DNA from: Candidatus Krumholzibacteriia bacterium
Lineage (GTDB): Bacteria; Krumholzibacteriota; Krumholzibacteriia; LZORAL124-64-63
Direction: 5' to 3'
DNA: 32,254 nucleotides
Assembly (NCBI GenBank): GCA_030592845.1
Contig: JAUVII010000017.1
Location: forward strand, 1 to 32,254
Shown: positions 1 to 8,439 of the stretch, piece after piece
Layout of the letters: every line of letters starts with the position of its first letter
Numbering within the stretch: position 1 is the first letter of the stretch
Notes under the pieces: model-generated
What the model was told of the DNA's origin: nothing
Seen by the model: the letters and a program-made list of their open reading frames with translations, nothing else
The model's database searches: none
Position numbers and translations under genes: made by a program

Positions 1-1492
1 CGGTTCCTTCAGGAGCGCTGGGCGTACCCGCATGGAAGGTGAACGATCCCGCGTCACCCTTTTTCTGGTTGTGTGTCCAGTTACCCCACGGCTGAGGCTG
101 GGAAGCAAGAGGAGCCCCCGCCTGGCCGCCGAAGGTATAATCGTTGTAGCCACCGTCACCGTAGAAGAATTCATCGTTGCCGCCACCGGTCATCCGGCAG
201 CCCACATCTTCCACTACCGGCATGAAGATACCCGCGTCCCAGGTAAGATCAGTTTCACCGGGATCGAGGGTCGTGCAAGCAGCAATACCGGTCTGGGTAT
301 CAGCATCGCTGTCCTTGGCCGGGTCGCTGCCCATGTTCTGCGGGCTGAACACATATCCGGCCGGCAGCATGAACCTGACGTTGTAATTGCCCGGCTCCAG
401 GTCGCAGAACAGGTACAAGCCGGCCGCATCGGTGGCCGTGTTGTCGAGTTCGTTGCCCTGGCAATCCTCCAGATAGACGGTCACACCTTCGACTCCGGGT
501 TCGCCGTCGTCCTGGATGCCGTCCTCGTTCAGGTCGTGCCAGACGAAATCACCGAGACAGGCCAGGGGCGGGGTAACGGGAATGGAGAATCCCGCGCCGA
601 CCCAGGCCATCGAAGCTCCGCGATCCTCGACGGGATCGAGTTCGGTGATGGTGGAGATCAACTCGACCGTGACCGAGGTATCACCCGCGGGAATGAGGAT
701 GTCCGTCAGGCACAGGGTATCCCACAACAGACCGTCGTCGCTGCCCAGGAGATCCATCCGCACATCGTCACCCGCCGAAGTGGTGAATTTGATGGCGTTC
801 GGACGACCCAAACCGACACTGCCGGCGAAGATCACCATACGGCCCATCCGGTCCACAGGCTCGGCTCCGAAGGTGAAGGTCTGCGGTACGGTCGCGTCCA
901 GGGTGGGTTCGAAATCGAAATAGGCCATGTCCAGACCGTCGAGGACCGAGATCTCGGCCAGCAAGCCGTCATCGTAGATGACCATCATGCCGATGCCGTT
1001 GTTCTCGTCCAGCGATCCGCCGGAATAGTCAAAATCGAATTCGCTGATGGTGAAGTTGTTGACTCCGTTGGCCACGATGCCCATGGCCGTGATGTCCGCC
1101 CGGTAGGCGGAGAACCAGTAGTTGGAGAAGAAATTGGTCGGCCCGCCGATCAATTCGCCGGTCACGTCCGCGCCGTCGATCTTGATGATGTCGTCACCGG
1201 GTGCTCCGGTGGTGCCGCCGGCCCAGTAAAGCAGGACCTGGTTGATGGTCGAGCCCATGGGCACGTCGATGGTGATGATTCCTTCATCCACTCCCACCAT
1301 GCCGACGCCGCCCTGGGCAAAACAGCTGCCCGAGGCAATGGCGATCGTGGGTGTGCCGAGTGTTTCGGTACCGTTCTTGTCGTAATGGTACTGGGTCTGG
1401 GTTTGTGGTGCAGTCATCTCAGGTTCCTGGCTGCAACCCACAGCCAGAAGCCCGATGGACAGCAATAGCGCGAGAATGCGAATGCTCTTCAT
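1..1492 (-). CDS. Surface lipoprotein with SdrD_B-like domain (3' end outside window)
   Basis: Read leftwards from an ATG at 1492 with AGGAGG 8 nt upstream; the frame stays open to base 1, so the C-terminus is missing. The N-terminus is a lipoprotein signal peptide with lipobox LAVGC (Cys20). A beta-rich domain (residues about 40-300, with LLYWAGG and many Gly, Asp and Asn) follows. Residues about 310-415 match the SdrD_B fold: GDFVWHDLNEDGIQDDGEPG, then a YLFCDLEPGNYNVRF strand and a DSDADTQTG segment. After it comes a Cys-Arg-Met-Thr-Gly-Gly-Gly motif and a YTFGG/GSFTFHAG region, resembling modules that close large extracellular proteins. Probably exported and lipid-anchored, acting in adhesion or the cell envelope. 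The function is not known. A strong promoter lies at 1595-1623. The long antisense reading frame on the plus strand is a composition artefact. Confidence 0.85.
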   Translation of the reverse strand, partial: MKSIRILALLLSIGLLAVGCSQEPEMTAPQTQTQYHYDKNGTETLGTPTIAIASGSCFAQGGVGMVGVDEGIITIDVPMGSTINQVLLYWAGGTTGAPGDDIIKIDGADVTGELIGGPTNFFSNYWFSAYRADITAMGIVANGVNNFTISEFDFDYSGGSLDENNGIGMMVIYDDGLLAEISVLDGLDMAYFDFEPTLDATVPQTFTFGAEPVDRMGRMVIFAGSVGLGRPNAIKFTTSAGDDVRMDLLGSDDGLLWDTLCLTDILIPAGDTSVTVELISTITELDPVEDRGASMAWVGAGFSIPVTPPLACLGDFVWHDLNEDGIQDDGEPGVEGVTVYLEDCQGNELDNTATDAAGLYLFCDLEPGNYNVRFMLPAGYVFSPQNMGSDPAKDSDADTQTGIAACTTLDPGETDLTWDAGIFMPVVEDVGCRMTGGGNDEFFYGDGGYNDYTFGGQAGAPLASQPQPWGNWTHNQKKGDAGSFTFHAGTPSAPEGT

Positions 1493-1594
1493 CCTTCGTC
1501 CTCCTACAAATGGATTTCGTGTGACGTTGATTTGATTATTTCGGTGTACTCAAGCAATTCGCCCAGGAACCGAGCGAAAGCTTCCCCCACGAAT

Positions 1595-1623
1595 ATTATC
1601 CCAGAACTGTGGAGATTTGTCAA
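1595..1623 (-). promoter_or_regulatory. Sigma70-type promoter of the surface lipoprotein
   Basis: On the minus strand a perfect -35 TTGACA (1623-1618), a 17-nt spacer and a -10 GATAAT (1600-1595) lie about 100 nt upstream of the lipoprotein ATG at 1492. The rest of the 1493-1753 gap is AT-rich (about 1620-1700) with no gene. It is one of the most consensus-like promoters in the window and implies substantial expression. Confidence 0.75.
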
Positions 1624-1753
1624 CGGAGAAGCATAATTATCCGACATAAATGATAAATTTAAACCAACGACTCTATTTTATTTAATTTATAACACTATTG
1701 ACTGATTGACCGAGAGGGACAAAATCACCAGAGGTCGCCCGGTTCCGGATCCC

Positions 1754-2644
1754 CTATTTCCCCAGCTGGTCCCAGACAGCGCCCATGTTCATTCCACCCG
1801 CTTCGGCGATACGGGCGTGCTTGCGGGCATCCTTGCCGTTGTCCAGGTAACTGCAGGCGATACCCAGATAGGCGTGGGCCACCAGATTGTCCCTGTCAAG
1901 GGCCAGCGCCATGCGGCAACTGGCTTCCGCCGCGTCGAACTGACCGAAACGACAGAACAACCTTCCCTGACGGGCATGGGCCTCCGCTTCGGTGGGATCG
2001 AGGGTCAGAACCTGTCCATAGGTGGTGAAGGCTTCCCGGTTCTTGCCCTGTTTTTCAAAGGAACGCCCCAGGGCCAGCCACAAATCGGGGTTGTCGGGAT
2101 CGGTGGAAATGAACTGCAGACAGAGATCCTCGGCTTCAAGGGTTTCACCGATATCCATCAGGCCATTGACCAGGCGAACCCTGGGCAAGGCATCCTCGGG
2201 CGAAAGTTCCCAGGCGCGGCGATAGGAGGCCACCCCCGCCTTTTTGGATCGCGTCCGGAAATGAATCTCACCCAGAATTAAATGGGCTCTCATATTCCCG
2301 GGACCCAGGGCTACGGCATCACGGGCCGCCGCCTCGGCTTGGGACATCTTTTCACGGGCTTCGTAGACCCTCGCAAGTTCGACCAGTAGATTGGAGGAAG
2401 GGTTGGCCTTATTCTTCCCGGTTACCAGTATTTCCTGCGCTTCCTTCAGTTCCCCCATCTTCATCAGAAAACGACTGAAATGGATGTAGGAGGCCGGATC
2501 CAACGGGTTTTCCGCAATCAAACCGCGGCCTTCGACCCTGGAGGTCACTTCCGCGATGGAAACTGCCGGAAGGATCAGGGCAGCCAGGACAAGCATGACG
2601 AAAAAGCTGAAAATGAAAGGACGGACAGGAGTGAATCCATGCAT
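1754..2644 (-). CDS. Exported TPR protein
   Basis: 296 residues from ATG 2644, with GGAGA upstream. A hydrophobic N-terminus (PFIFSFFVMLVLAALILPA, then VSIAE) looks like a signal peptide or a single membrane anchor, with no lipobox Cys. The rest is a run of about six TPR-like helical pairs: ENPLDPASYIHFSRFLMKMG, a repeat around LVELARVYEAREKMSQAEAAA, then LILGEIHFRTRSK, LWLALGRSFEKQGKNREAF and AHAYLGIACSYLDNGKDA. Such repeats mediate protein contacts, usually in periplasmic or envelope assemblies. No enzymatic motif is visible. It is separated from the flavoprotein gene upstream (stop 2812) by 167 nt and from the lipoprotein gene by 261 nt, so it may be monocistronic. The partner is unknown. 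Confidence 0.85.
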   Translation of the reverse strand: MHGFTPVRPFIFSFFVMLVLAALILPAVSIAEVTSRVEGRGLIAENPLDPASYIHFSRFLMKMGELKEAQEILVTGKNKANPSSNLLVELARVYEAREKMSQAEAAARDAVALGPGNMRAHLILGEIHFRTRSKKAGVASYRRAWELSPEDALPRVRLVNGLMDIGETLEAEDLCLQFISTDPDNPDLWLALGRSFEKQGKNREAFTTYGQVLTLDPTEAEAHARQGRLFCRFGQFDAAEASCRMALALDRDNLVAHAYLGIACSYLDNGKDARKHARIAEAGGMNMGAVWDQLGK

Positions 2645-2811
2645 CGCGGGTTCTCCGATGGGTCGAAAGACCTGATTTCGTTGCTACGGCCCGGCCCCAC
2701 CCGCCTGTGGCGAGGGCAGGGGCCCAGCACACCTAACAAGTTTGATGCCAACAGGAACCCCGGTTCCGAAACCCTGCAAAAAACCTGGAATCCATGGTTG
2801 GATACCCGGGA

Positions 2812-3855
2812 TTAAACACCCAACCGCTGCCTGACCTCGGACAGACCCAAATCTGCTTCATTTACCATATCCTGCAGGATATCGCGCAGGGGCTGGACCT
2901 TGTCGAGGATGCCGACGGACTGCCCGGCCATGAGGGAACCGTGTTCCACATCGCCGTCCACCGCGGCGTTCCGCAAGGACCCGACCCAATACTCTTCCAC
3001 CTTGAACTGGGCTTCCTTGCGATTGATTTTGCCATCCTTCAGCTGGGACAACAGGTCAAATTGCAATTCCCCGAAATGGTCCATGGCGTGATTGTTCAGG
3101 GCCCGCACCGACACCACGGGAAGCTTAGCACTGTACTGGGGAGTGGAAATGGCTTCCCTTGCCCTGGCCCGGATGAACACGTCCTTGAACTTGTCATGGG
3201 CGTTGCATTCCTCGGCCATGACGAATTTGGTGCCCATTTGTGCCCCCGCGGCCCCCATCAGGGTCAAATGGGTGATCATCCGTCCGGTGGCAATGCCGCC
3301 GGCCACAAAAATGGGGACTTCAGGGAAGTTGAAGAGGATTTCCTGCAAAAGCACGATGGTCGAAACATGGCCGATGTGACCACCGGCTTCACTGCCCTCC
3401 AGAATGAGGCCGTCCGCCCCGTAGCTGATCATCCGTTTGGCGATACTGCTGGTCGAGGCGAAACAAAGCACCTTGGCACCGCTCTGTTTGGCCTGCGCCA
3501 CTTCCGACCCGCGAGGCAGCGATCCGGCAAAAACGATGTGCCCGACCTTCTCCTGACAAAGAATGTCGAGATGAGCCTGATAGTTGGGCGCGATGGTAAT
3601 CACGTTTCCGCCGAAGGGACGGTCGGTCAACTTCCGGGTCTCGGCGACGTACTCGGAGAACAGTTCGGGCGGCATGTTACCCGCCGCCAGGACACCGAAG
3701 GCACCCAGGTTGCTCATCAGCGAGACCAGTTTGGGATCACTGATCCAGGTCATGGCGCCGCACATGATGGGCAACTCGGAACCGAGAAATTCTTTCCCTC
3801 GGCTCCAGATCCGGTCGAGGTTTTCGGTGGACCGAACGGGGTTCGGTGCGCTCAT
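2812..3855 (-). CDS. FabK / nitronate monooxygenase family FMN protein
   Basis: 347 residues from ATG 3855, chosen because AGGAGG sits 6 nt upstream; an ATG at 3861 is too close, and a longer reading to 3912 has no ribosome site. It is a TIM-barrel flavoprotein of the 2-nitropropane dioxygenase / enoyl-ACP reductase II (FabK) superfamily. It shows the PIMCGAMTWISDPKLV substrate strand, a GADGLILEGSEAGGHIGH phosphate- and FMN-binding motif, VPIFVAGGIATGRM, and GAAGAQMGTKFVMAEE. The EAGGHIG motif is shared by FabK and class I nitronate monooxygenases, so the reaction (NAD(P)H-dependent enoyl reduction or nitronate oxidation) cannot be decided from motifs. Its neighbour upstream on the same strand is a FadF-type Fe-S oxidoreductase, which favours a role in fatty-acid or acyl metabolism (inference). 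The intergenic hairpin at 3931-3975 separates the two. Confidence 0.85.
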   Translation of the reverse strand: MSAPNPVRSTENLDRIWSRGKEFLGSELPIMCGAMTWISDPKLVSLMSNLGAFGVLAAGNMPPELFSEYVAETRKLTDRPFGGNVITIAPNYQAHLDILCQEKVGHIVFAGSLPRGSEVAQAKQSGAKVLCFASTSSIAKRMISYGADGLILEGSEAGGHIGHVSTIVLLQEILFNFPEVPIFVAGGIATGRMITHLTLMGAAGAQMGTKFVMAEECNAHDKFKDVFIRARAREAISTPQYSAKLPVVSVRALNNHAMDHFGELQFDLLSQLKDGKINRKEAQFKVEEYWVGSLRNAAVDGDVEHGSLMAGQSVGILDKVQPLRDILQDMVNEADLGLSEVRQRLGV

Positions 3856-3930
3856 GGTCATCCTCCTGAGGCGGAATAATCGGATAGGCCAGTGTATAAC
3901 AAGTTTGCTCAATCATCCCATGTAATAGCA

Positions 3931-3975
3931 GAAGAACCGGGGTTTTGCAACCAATGGCCAAATCCCCGGTTCTTC
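3931..3975 (-). terminator. Long intergenic hairpin after the Fe-S oxidoreductase gene
   Basis: A perfect 12-bp inverted repeat (GAAGAACCGGGG at 3931-3942 with CCCCGGTTCTTC at 3964-3975) encloses 21 nt, of which four further base pairs can form after one T-T mismatch. It begins 15 nt after the stop codon at 3991 in the minus direction. There is no T-run on either side, so it is either a factor-assisted terminator or a 3' RNA-stabilising stem. Confidence 0.5.
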
Positions 3976-3990
3976 GTATTTACGGCCTGA

Positions 3991-6000
3991 TCAGGCTAAA
4001 TTATCCAGCATCACTTCGGCGATGTCACGCGCCCGCATGGTTTCGCCGCGATCGGTTTCCTTGATGGCGTCGCCGAGCATAGTCAGACAGAACGGGCAGG
4101 CGGTGCACACTTCGGCCGCCCCCGTGGATGCGGCTTCATCGATCCGGTTGTGGTTGATACGGGTGCCCAGGTCTTCCTCCATGAACATCCGCCCGCCACC
4201 GGCCCCGCAGCAGAATCCCTCACGGCGGTTCCGGGGCATTTCGCGCTGCTCGATACCGTCGATGGCGCCCAGGATTTCCCGCGGAGCATCGTAGATGTTG
4301 TTGTGACGCCCGAGGTAACAGGAATCGTGGTAGGTGACGGCCAACGCTTCGCCACCCTTCAATTTCAGCCTTCCAGCGGCAATCAGTTCCGCCAGAAGCT
4401 GTCCATGATGGATGACTTCCACATCCTGCAGCCCGAAGTCCGGGTATTCGTTGGCGATCATGTTGAAGCAGTGCGGACACGCGGTCAGAACCTTGCCCAC
4501 CTTGTATTTCTGGAAGGTGGTGATGTTGGCCGGGGCCTGCATCTGGAAAAGATATTCGTGCCCCACCCGGCGGGCGGGATCGCCGCAGCAGAGTTCCTCG
4601 GTGCCGAGCACCGCGTAATCCACGCCCGCGGTATTCAGCAGCGTGCACAGAGCTCGCAGCACATCGGAATTGCGGCTGTCGAAACTGCCGGCGCAACCGA
4701 CAAAAAGCAGATAGTCGGCCTGACCCTTGTCCCTCATGCGCGGAACGTCCAGTTCGCCGATCCAGTCCTCGCGCCCCGCGGCGCTGACGTTCCAGGGATT
4801 ACTGTTGTTCTCCAAACCCTTCAACGCACCCTGCAGGACGGCGGGCACTTTGGCCTCCATCATGACCAGGTGGCGCCGCTGGTCGATGATGTTGGGGATG
4901 TGATCGATCATGACCGGACAGGCATCCACGCACCAGCCGCAGGTCGTGCAGGCCCAGATGGCCTCTTCGTCATTGACCTCGCCGATCAAGGCGGGGCGGG
5001 TCATCGCTTCGACGGCGGCGGCGGCTTCGGCCATCTTTCCCTGGGCCTTCAGCTTGCCGACGGCGATCAGGTGCTCGGCCATCCCGTAGGCCTGGTCCCG
5101 TTCGTCGACGATGATGGAACGCGGCTTCAGGGGTTTGTCCGTGAGATTGGCCGGACACATCTCGTCGCACCGGCCGCACTCGGTGCAGGTGTACATGTCC
5201 AGGAAGCGGCGCCAGGAAAAGTCCTCCAGACGGCCCACCCCGAAGACTTCGCGACCTTCGAAATCCATCTTTTCCAGGGCACCGCTGGGGGTCAGGCGCC
5301 GCAGGTAAACCGCAGGTAGGGCGGTGATGACGTGGAAATGCTTGCCAAAGGGCAGGAAGTTCAAAAAGGCCAGCAGCAAGACCACATGAATCCAGAACAT
5401 ACCTTGCCACCAGGCCGTGACCACCGCTTCGGACTGGCCTTCAAAGACCCCCACGGTCAGGGTCGATACCCAGGCCCACCCCTTTTCCGCGTGGTCTGGC
5501 TGCAAGGTGAACATGGCCGCGTCGGCCAGGAAATCCGTCACCATCAGGGCGGCGATCCACACCAGGACAAACAGGGCTTCGAGACTCAGGTGAAGGCGGC
5601 TGGGCTTGACGACGAGCCGGCGCCAGATGGCGTACATGATCGCCAGCAGGACCAGGACCGCGAAGGTGTCCTTGAACAGGGCATAGACCAGACCCAGGTT
5701 CCCGCCCAGCAACGGGAGGTGGAAATCGGGAGAAAAGCCCCTGCCGACCAAAGTCGCCGTCCGGGTGAATATCACCAGAAAGCCGAAGAAGATGGTCGCG
5801 TGCATCAGACCGGCCCAGCGTTTGTACAGCAACCGCTGCTGGCCGAAGCCGATGATCATGAGGGATTTGAATCTTTCCCAGGGCCGGTCGTTCATGTTCT
5901 GGTTTTCGCCGGCACGCATCAGCCAGAAACGGTCGGCCAATGTTCCGATGAACATGGACATGGAAAGGAACAGGAGGATGGTCATGAAAACCGGATTCAC
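3991..6000 (-). CDS. FadF/HdrD-type membrane iron-sulfur oxidoreductase
   Basis: 669 residues from GTG 6000, with AAGGAAGGGG upstream. The N-terminal third is a NarI-like (nitrate reductase gamma) membrane domain with about five helices and His residues in MHATIFFGF, FWIHVVLLLAF and GKHFHV positioned as haem b ligands. Next come two 4Fe-4S clusters (CTECGRCDEMCP near residue 273, CTTCGWCVDACP near 350). Two CCG domains follow as in heterodisulfide reductase HdrD/B: CAGSFDSRN...CCGDPARR...CPHCFNM, then YHDSCYLGRHNN...CCGAGGG...CTACPFC. Length and architecture match Bacillus FadF (YwjF), thought to pass electrons from acyl-CoA dehydrogenase/ETF to quinone. No ETF genes are in the window. A palindrome at 6058-6075 lies upstream as a likely operator. 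The role in beta-oxidation is inference from architecture. Confidence 0.9.
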   Translation of the reverse strand: MNPVFMTILLFLSMSMFIGTLADRFWLMRAGENQNMNDRPWERFKSLMIIGFGQQRLLYKRWAGLMHATIFFGFLVIFTRTATLVGRGFSPDFHLPLLGGNLGLVYALFKDTFAVLVLLAIMYAIWRRLVVKPSRLHLSLEALFVLVWIAALMVTDFLADAAMFTLQPDHAEKGWAWVSTLTVGVFEGQSEAVVTAWWQGMFWIHVVLLLAFLNFLPFGKHFHVITALPAVYLRRLTPSGALEKMDFEGREVFGVGRLEDFSWRRFLDMYTCTECGRCDEMCPANLTDKPLKPRSIIVDERDQAYGMAEHLIAVGKLKAQGKMAEAAAAVEAMTRPALIGEVNDEEAIWACTTCGWCVDACPVMIDHIPNIIDQRRHLVMMEAKVPAVLQGALKGLENNSNPWNVSAAGREDWIGELDVPRMRDKGQADYLLFVGCAGSFDSRNSDVLRALCTLLNTAGVDYAVLGTEELCCGDPARRVGHEYLFQMQAPANITTFQKYKVGKVLTACPHCFNMIANEYPDFGLQDVEVIHHGQLLAELIAAGRLKLKGGEALAVTYHDSCYLGRHNNIYDAPREILGAIDGIEQREMPRNRREGFCCGAGGGRMFMEEDLGTRINHNRIDEAASTGAAEVCTACPFCLTMLGDAIKETDRGETMRARDIAEVMLDNLA

Positions 6001-6057
6001 GGGAACCCCTTCCTTTTACACACATCTCGGGCGCTGCATACCGCACCCTCAACCTTA

Positions 6058-6075
6058 ACTGAATGCTTATTCAGT
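6058..6075. promoter_or_regulatory. TetR/FadR-like operator palindrome
   Basis: ACTGAAT-GCTT-ATTCAGT is a perfect 7-bp inverted repeat with a 4-nt spacer, centred about 66 nt upstream of the GTG start of the FadF-type gene and 41 nt past the stop codon of the cohesin gene. Size and TGAAT/ATTCA halves resemble the TetR-family FadR box of Bacillus (TGAATGA-N4-TCATTCA, from memory). No regulator gene is nearby. Confidence 0.5.
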
Positions 6076-6115
6076 GAGGATAAAGCATGGGTCCCCTGAA
6101 TCCCAGAAAAATGTC

Positions 6116-6667
6116 TTACCGAAAAAGGGCCTTCAGATTACCAAAGGAAGTTTGGCTGACGGGGATGGCGGAGTCGATCAGGATCAGGTCACCGATACTG
6201 TTGGCAAACCCCAGATCCAAATTGTCGGGACCACGAACATCCACATCCTGGAAGATCAGGGGAGTGGAACCGAAATCAAGGGCCGTGAAATGACAGACGG
6301 CGATGGTCAGCGATTGGTCGTTGGCTCCATCGAGGACGGAGCTGGAGAAATGGATGATGCCCTGGGGATCGACGGTCGTATAATCGAAGAAGAAGTAATC
6401 CTGGCCGGTTCCGGTATACCACGGTCCCGCCTCTATGTTATCGAGTTGCAGCAGGAAGGGGTCAAAGGCCAGAATGACCTCCACCCCCTTGACGGCCTGC
6501 CCGTTGCAATCGATGGCGATATCCACCGTAAAAACCAATTCCGTGGGCAGACTGAGCGTGGGATCGACAAACACTTCCTGGGCGACGGCCGCTTGTATCA
6601 GGGCAAACGGAAGAATTCCCGATACCACCAGGACCAGGCTGAAGAAACAAATACGGGAACGAACCAT
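6116..6667 (-). CDS. Secreted cohesin-like domain protein with LFR tail
   Basis: 183 residues from ATG 6667, with AGGGGAG upstream; a longer in-frame reading to 6724 lacks a ribosome site. It has a typical signal peptide (SRICFFSLVLVVSG, cleavage probably after AAVAQ). The single beta domain (about residues 35-150) resembles cohesin: VDIAIDCNGQAVKGVEVILA, FDPFLLQLDNIEAGPW, GIIHFSSSVLDGAN and a closing beta strand with LTIAVCHFTAL. The protein ends in SFGNLKALFR, a tail nearly repeated in the unrelated cytochrome at 19161-19535. Cohesin folds bind dockerins or serve as general extracellular beta modules; a dockerin-like protein is encoded at 22845-23498. No catalytic domain is present. A promoter candidate lies at 6761-6789. 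Confidence 0.8.
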   Translation of the reverse strand: MVRSRICFFSLVLVVSGILPFALIQAAVAQEVFVDPTLSLPTELVFTVDIAIDCNGQAVKGVEVILAFDPFLLQLDNIEAGPWYTGTGQDYFFFDYTTVDPQGIIHFSSSVLDGANDQSLTIAVCHFTALDFGSTPLIFQDVDVRGPDNLDLGFANSIGDLILIDSAIPVSQTSFGNLKALFR

Positions 6668-6760
6668 GAAAATCTCCCCTAATCCCCCGACTGCTCGCCA
6701 GAAGTTCGGCATAAAGGAATCCAACTACATTTTTTTGGGGCGAGTCTTGATCCATTACGA

Positions 6761-6789
6761 ATTCTATCCTAATCCTCATGATTTTTAAA
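6761..6789 (-). promoter_or_regulatory. Candidate promoter of the cohesin-like gene
   Basis: Minus strand TTTAAA (6789-6784), 17-nt spacer, TAGAAT (6766-6761), in the AT-rich part of the 274-nt divergent gap 6668-6941. The -35 is weak. Confidence 0.4.
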
Positions 6790-6846
6790 GCGAATAATTC
6801 AATTATGAATATTTTTTTTGTATGAACCTCCCTCAATTCTCCCTTG

Positions 6847-6875
6847 TTTACAAGCAGGCTCCGGGAAGATAGATT
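6847..6875 (+). promoter_or_regulatory. Candidate promoter of the nucleotide-sugar operon
   Basis: Plus strand TTTACA (6847-6852), 17-nt spacer, TAGATT (6870-6875), about 66 nt before the first start codon at 6942. Both boxes differ from consensus at one or two positions. Confidence 0.45.
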
Positions 6876-6941
6876 TTTGGAGAGCTTATTGAAGAACAGG
6901 TTCGGGTGCACCGGGACAGGTGGATCCAGGAAGGACGACTC

Positions 6942-7376
6942 ATGAACAAGAGCCAGAGCCCCAGCAATCCCTCCGACGAGAAAATCCGCGAGATCCTCGG
7001 CGCCATGAAGTGCGTGGCCGTCGTGGGAGTTTCGGCCAAACCCGACCGGGCCAGCCACGGCATCGCCCGATTCCTGGTTGGCCAGGGGTTTGATGTCGTC
7101 GGAGTCAATCCCGTCCTCAAGGAAGAAGTCCTGGGCATCAAGGTCTATGAGTCATTGACCGATGTTCCCGGGTCCATCGACGTGGTGAACGTCTTCCGGC
7201 GGAGCGAAACCGTGCCGCCGGTCGTGGACGGAGCCATCGCCATCAAGGCCAAGGTCGTGTGGATGCAGGAGGAGGTCGTTCATGAAGAAGCCGCGGCCAA
7301 GGCCCGCGACGCAGGCCTCGAGGTCATCCAGGACCGCTGCCTCTACAAAGAGTGGCTGCGGCTGATGAACGGCTGA
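6942..7376 (+). CDS. CoA-binding (YccU-type) Rossmann protein
   Basis: 144 residues from ATG 6942, with AGGAAGG 8 nt upstream; an in-frame ATG at 6906 has no such site. It is a stand-alone CoA_binding domain: an N-terminal Rossmann strand CVAVVGVSAKPDRASHGIARFL, then GFDVVGVNPVLKEEVLGIKVYESL, VPGSIDVVNVFRRSETVP and VVWMQEEVVHEEAAAKARDAG. These match the small YccU/YneT family related to the CoA-binding domain of succinyl-CoA synthetase, whose cellular role is unclear. First gene of a plus-strand operon; the SDR gene starts 4 nt after its stop. Nothing links it functionally to nucleotide sugars beyond co-transcription. Confidence 0.9.
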   Translation: MNKSQSPSNPSDEKIREILGAMKCVAVVGVSAKPDRASHGIARFLVGQGFDVVGVNPVLKEEVLGIKVYESLTDVPGSIDVVNVFRRSETVPPVVDGAIAIKAKVVWMQEEVVHEEAAAKARDAGLEVIQDRCLYKEWLRLMNG

Positions 7377-7380
7377 CCGG

Positions 7381-8439
7381 ATGAACGACTTCAAGGCCAA
7401 CGAGTTTTTCCACCGTCCGTGCAACCTGGTCACCGGGGCCCTTGGTTTTGTGGGCGGACACCTGGTTCGCAGCCTGGTGATGGCCGGCCATCCGGTGGTG
7501 GGGCTGGACCGTTACACCGGGGACAACAACCTCCCGAAGACCGTCGGGCCCTTCGCTCTGTCCGGGCCGGCGGCCGACTGGCCGGGGGCCATGGTCTACA
7601 CCGCGGACTTCGGCAGTTTTTTCTATGTGCCCTGCCCCCTCGAGGATCCGGATCCGGTGGCGGTGTTGCTGGACCGCCTCCGCCCCACAATGGTCTACCA
7701 CCTGGCAGCCCAGAGTTCCGCCGCCGTTTCCTACCGCGATCCCGCCGGCACTTTTTCCGCCAACGTGCAAGGCACCCTGAATCTTCTCGAAGCGGTGCGC
7801 GCCATCCCCGACGTGGAACGGCCGGTGGTATTGTCGATCGGCTCCTGCGAGGAATACGGCCCCCAGCCTGAAGATGCCTACCCGCTGCGGGAGGACACCG
7901 CCCTGAATCCGGTATCCCCCTACGGCGTGAGCAAAGTCGCCCAGACACTTCTTTGCCGGCAATATGTCCGTTCGTATGATCTGCCCGTGGTCATGACGCG
8001 TTCCTTCAGCCACACCGGCCCGGGTCACGATACCCGGTTCGCCTTCCCCAGTTTCGCCCGCCAGATCGCCGCGGCCGAAGCGGGCACAGGGCCTGCTGAA
8101 ATCGTTACGGGCGATCTATCGCCGGTGCGGGATTTTCTCGATGTCCGCGACGTCGTGGCCGCCTACCGCCTTTTGCTCAAGGAAGGGCGCCCGGGAGAAA
8201 TTTATCACGTAAGTTCAGGGATTCCTTTGACGATAAGCCAAGGACTCGAGATATTGGTGGGCAGCGCGAAATGCCCCATATCCATCCGCCGTGATCCTGG
8301 GCTTTGCCGGCCCTCGGATACTCCGTTCATGGTGGGTGACAGTTCCAAATTGCGACGGGATACCGGGTGGGAACCCGAGTGGGAAATAAAGAACACACTC
8401 ATTGAGCTGCTGGACGCGGCCCGAAAGGAATTTCAATGA
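7381..8439 (+). CDS. NAD-dependent nucleotide-sugar epimerase/dehydratase (RMD/GMD-like SDR)
   Basis: 352 residues. It is an extended short-chain dehydrogenase with the Rossmann motif GALGFVGGH (residues 19-27), YHLAAQSS, the catalytic Tyr181-x3-Lys185 (YGVSK), and a Ser in LSIGSCEEYG. The C-terminal half (SFSHTGPGHDTRFAFPSFARQ, GDLSPVRDFLDVRDVVAAY, GEIYHVSSG) most resembles GDP-4-keto-6-deoxy-mannose reductases and GDP-mannose 4,6-dehydratases, so a GDP- or UDP-sugar substrate is likely, but it could be another NDP-hexose reductase. The start is 4 nt after the upstream stop, with no strong ribosome site, which suggests translational coupling. It overlaps the UDP-glucose dehydrogenase gene by ATGA. 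Likely supplies a sugar for surface glycans. Confidence 0.85.
   Translation: MNDFKANEFFHRPCNLVTGALGFVGGHLVRSLVMAGHPVVGLDRYTGDNNLPKTVGPFALSGPAADWPGAMVYTADFGSFFYVPCPLEDPDPVAVLLDRLRPTMVYHLAAQSSAAVSYRDPAGTFSANVQGTLNLLEAVRAIPDVERPVVLSIGSCEEYGPQPEDAYPLREDTALNPVSPYGVSKVAQTLLCRQYVRSYDLPVVMTRSFSHTGPGHDTRFAFPSFARQIAAAEAGTGPAEIVTGDLSPVRDFLDVRDVVAAYRLLLKEGRPGEIYHVSSGIPLTISQGLEILVGSAKCPISIRRDPGLCRPSDTPFMVGDSSKLRRDTGWEPEWEIKNTLIELLDAARKEFQ

Noticed and set aside
32-1468. 478-codon open frame on the plus strand
   Set aside because: It is antisense to the lipoprotein gene, has no ribosome site or family motif, and reflects third-position GC bias. The minus frame has a lipobox, SdrD_B motifs and a promoter.
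2755-2768. GGAACCCCGGTTCC palindrome
   Set aside because: Short and without a T-run; could be chance in GC-rich DNA.
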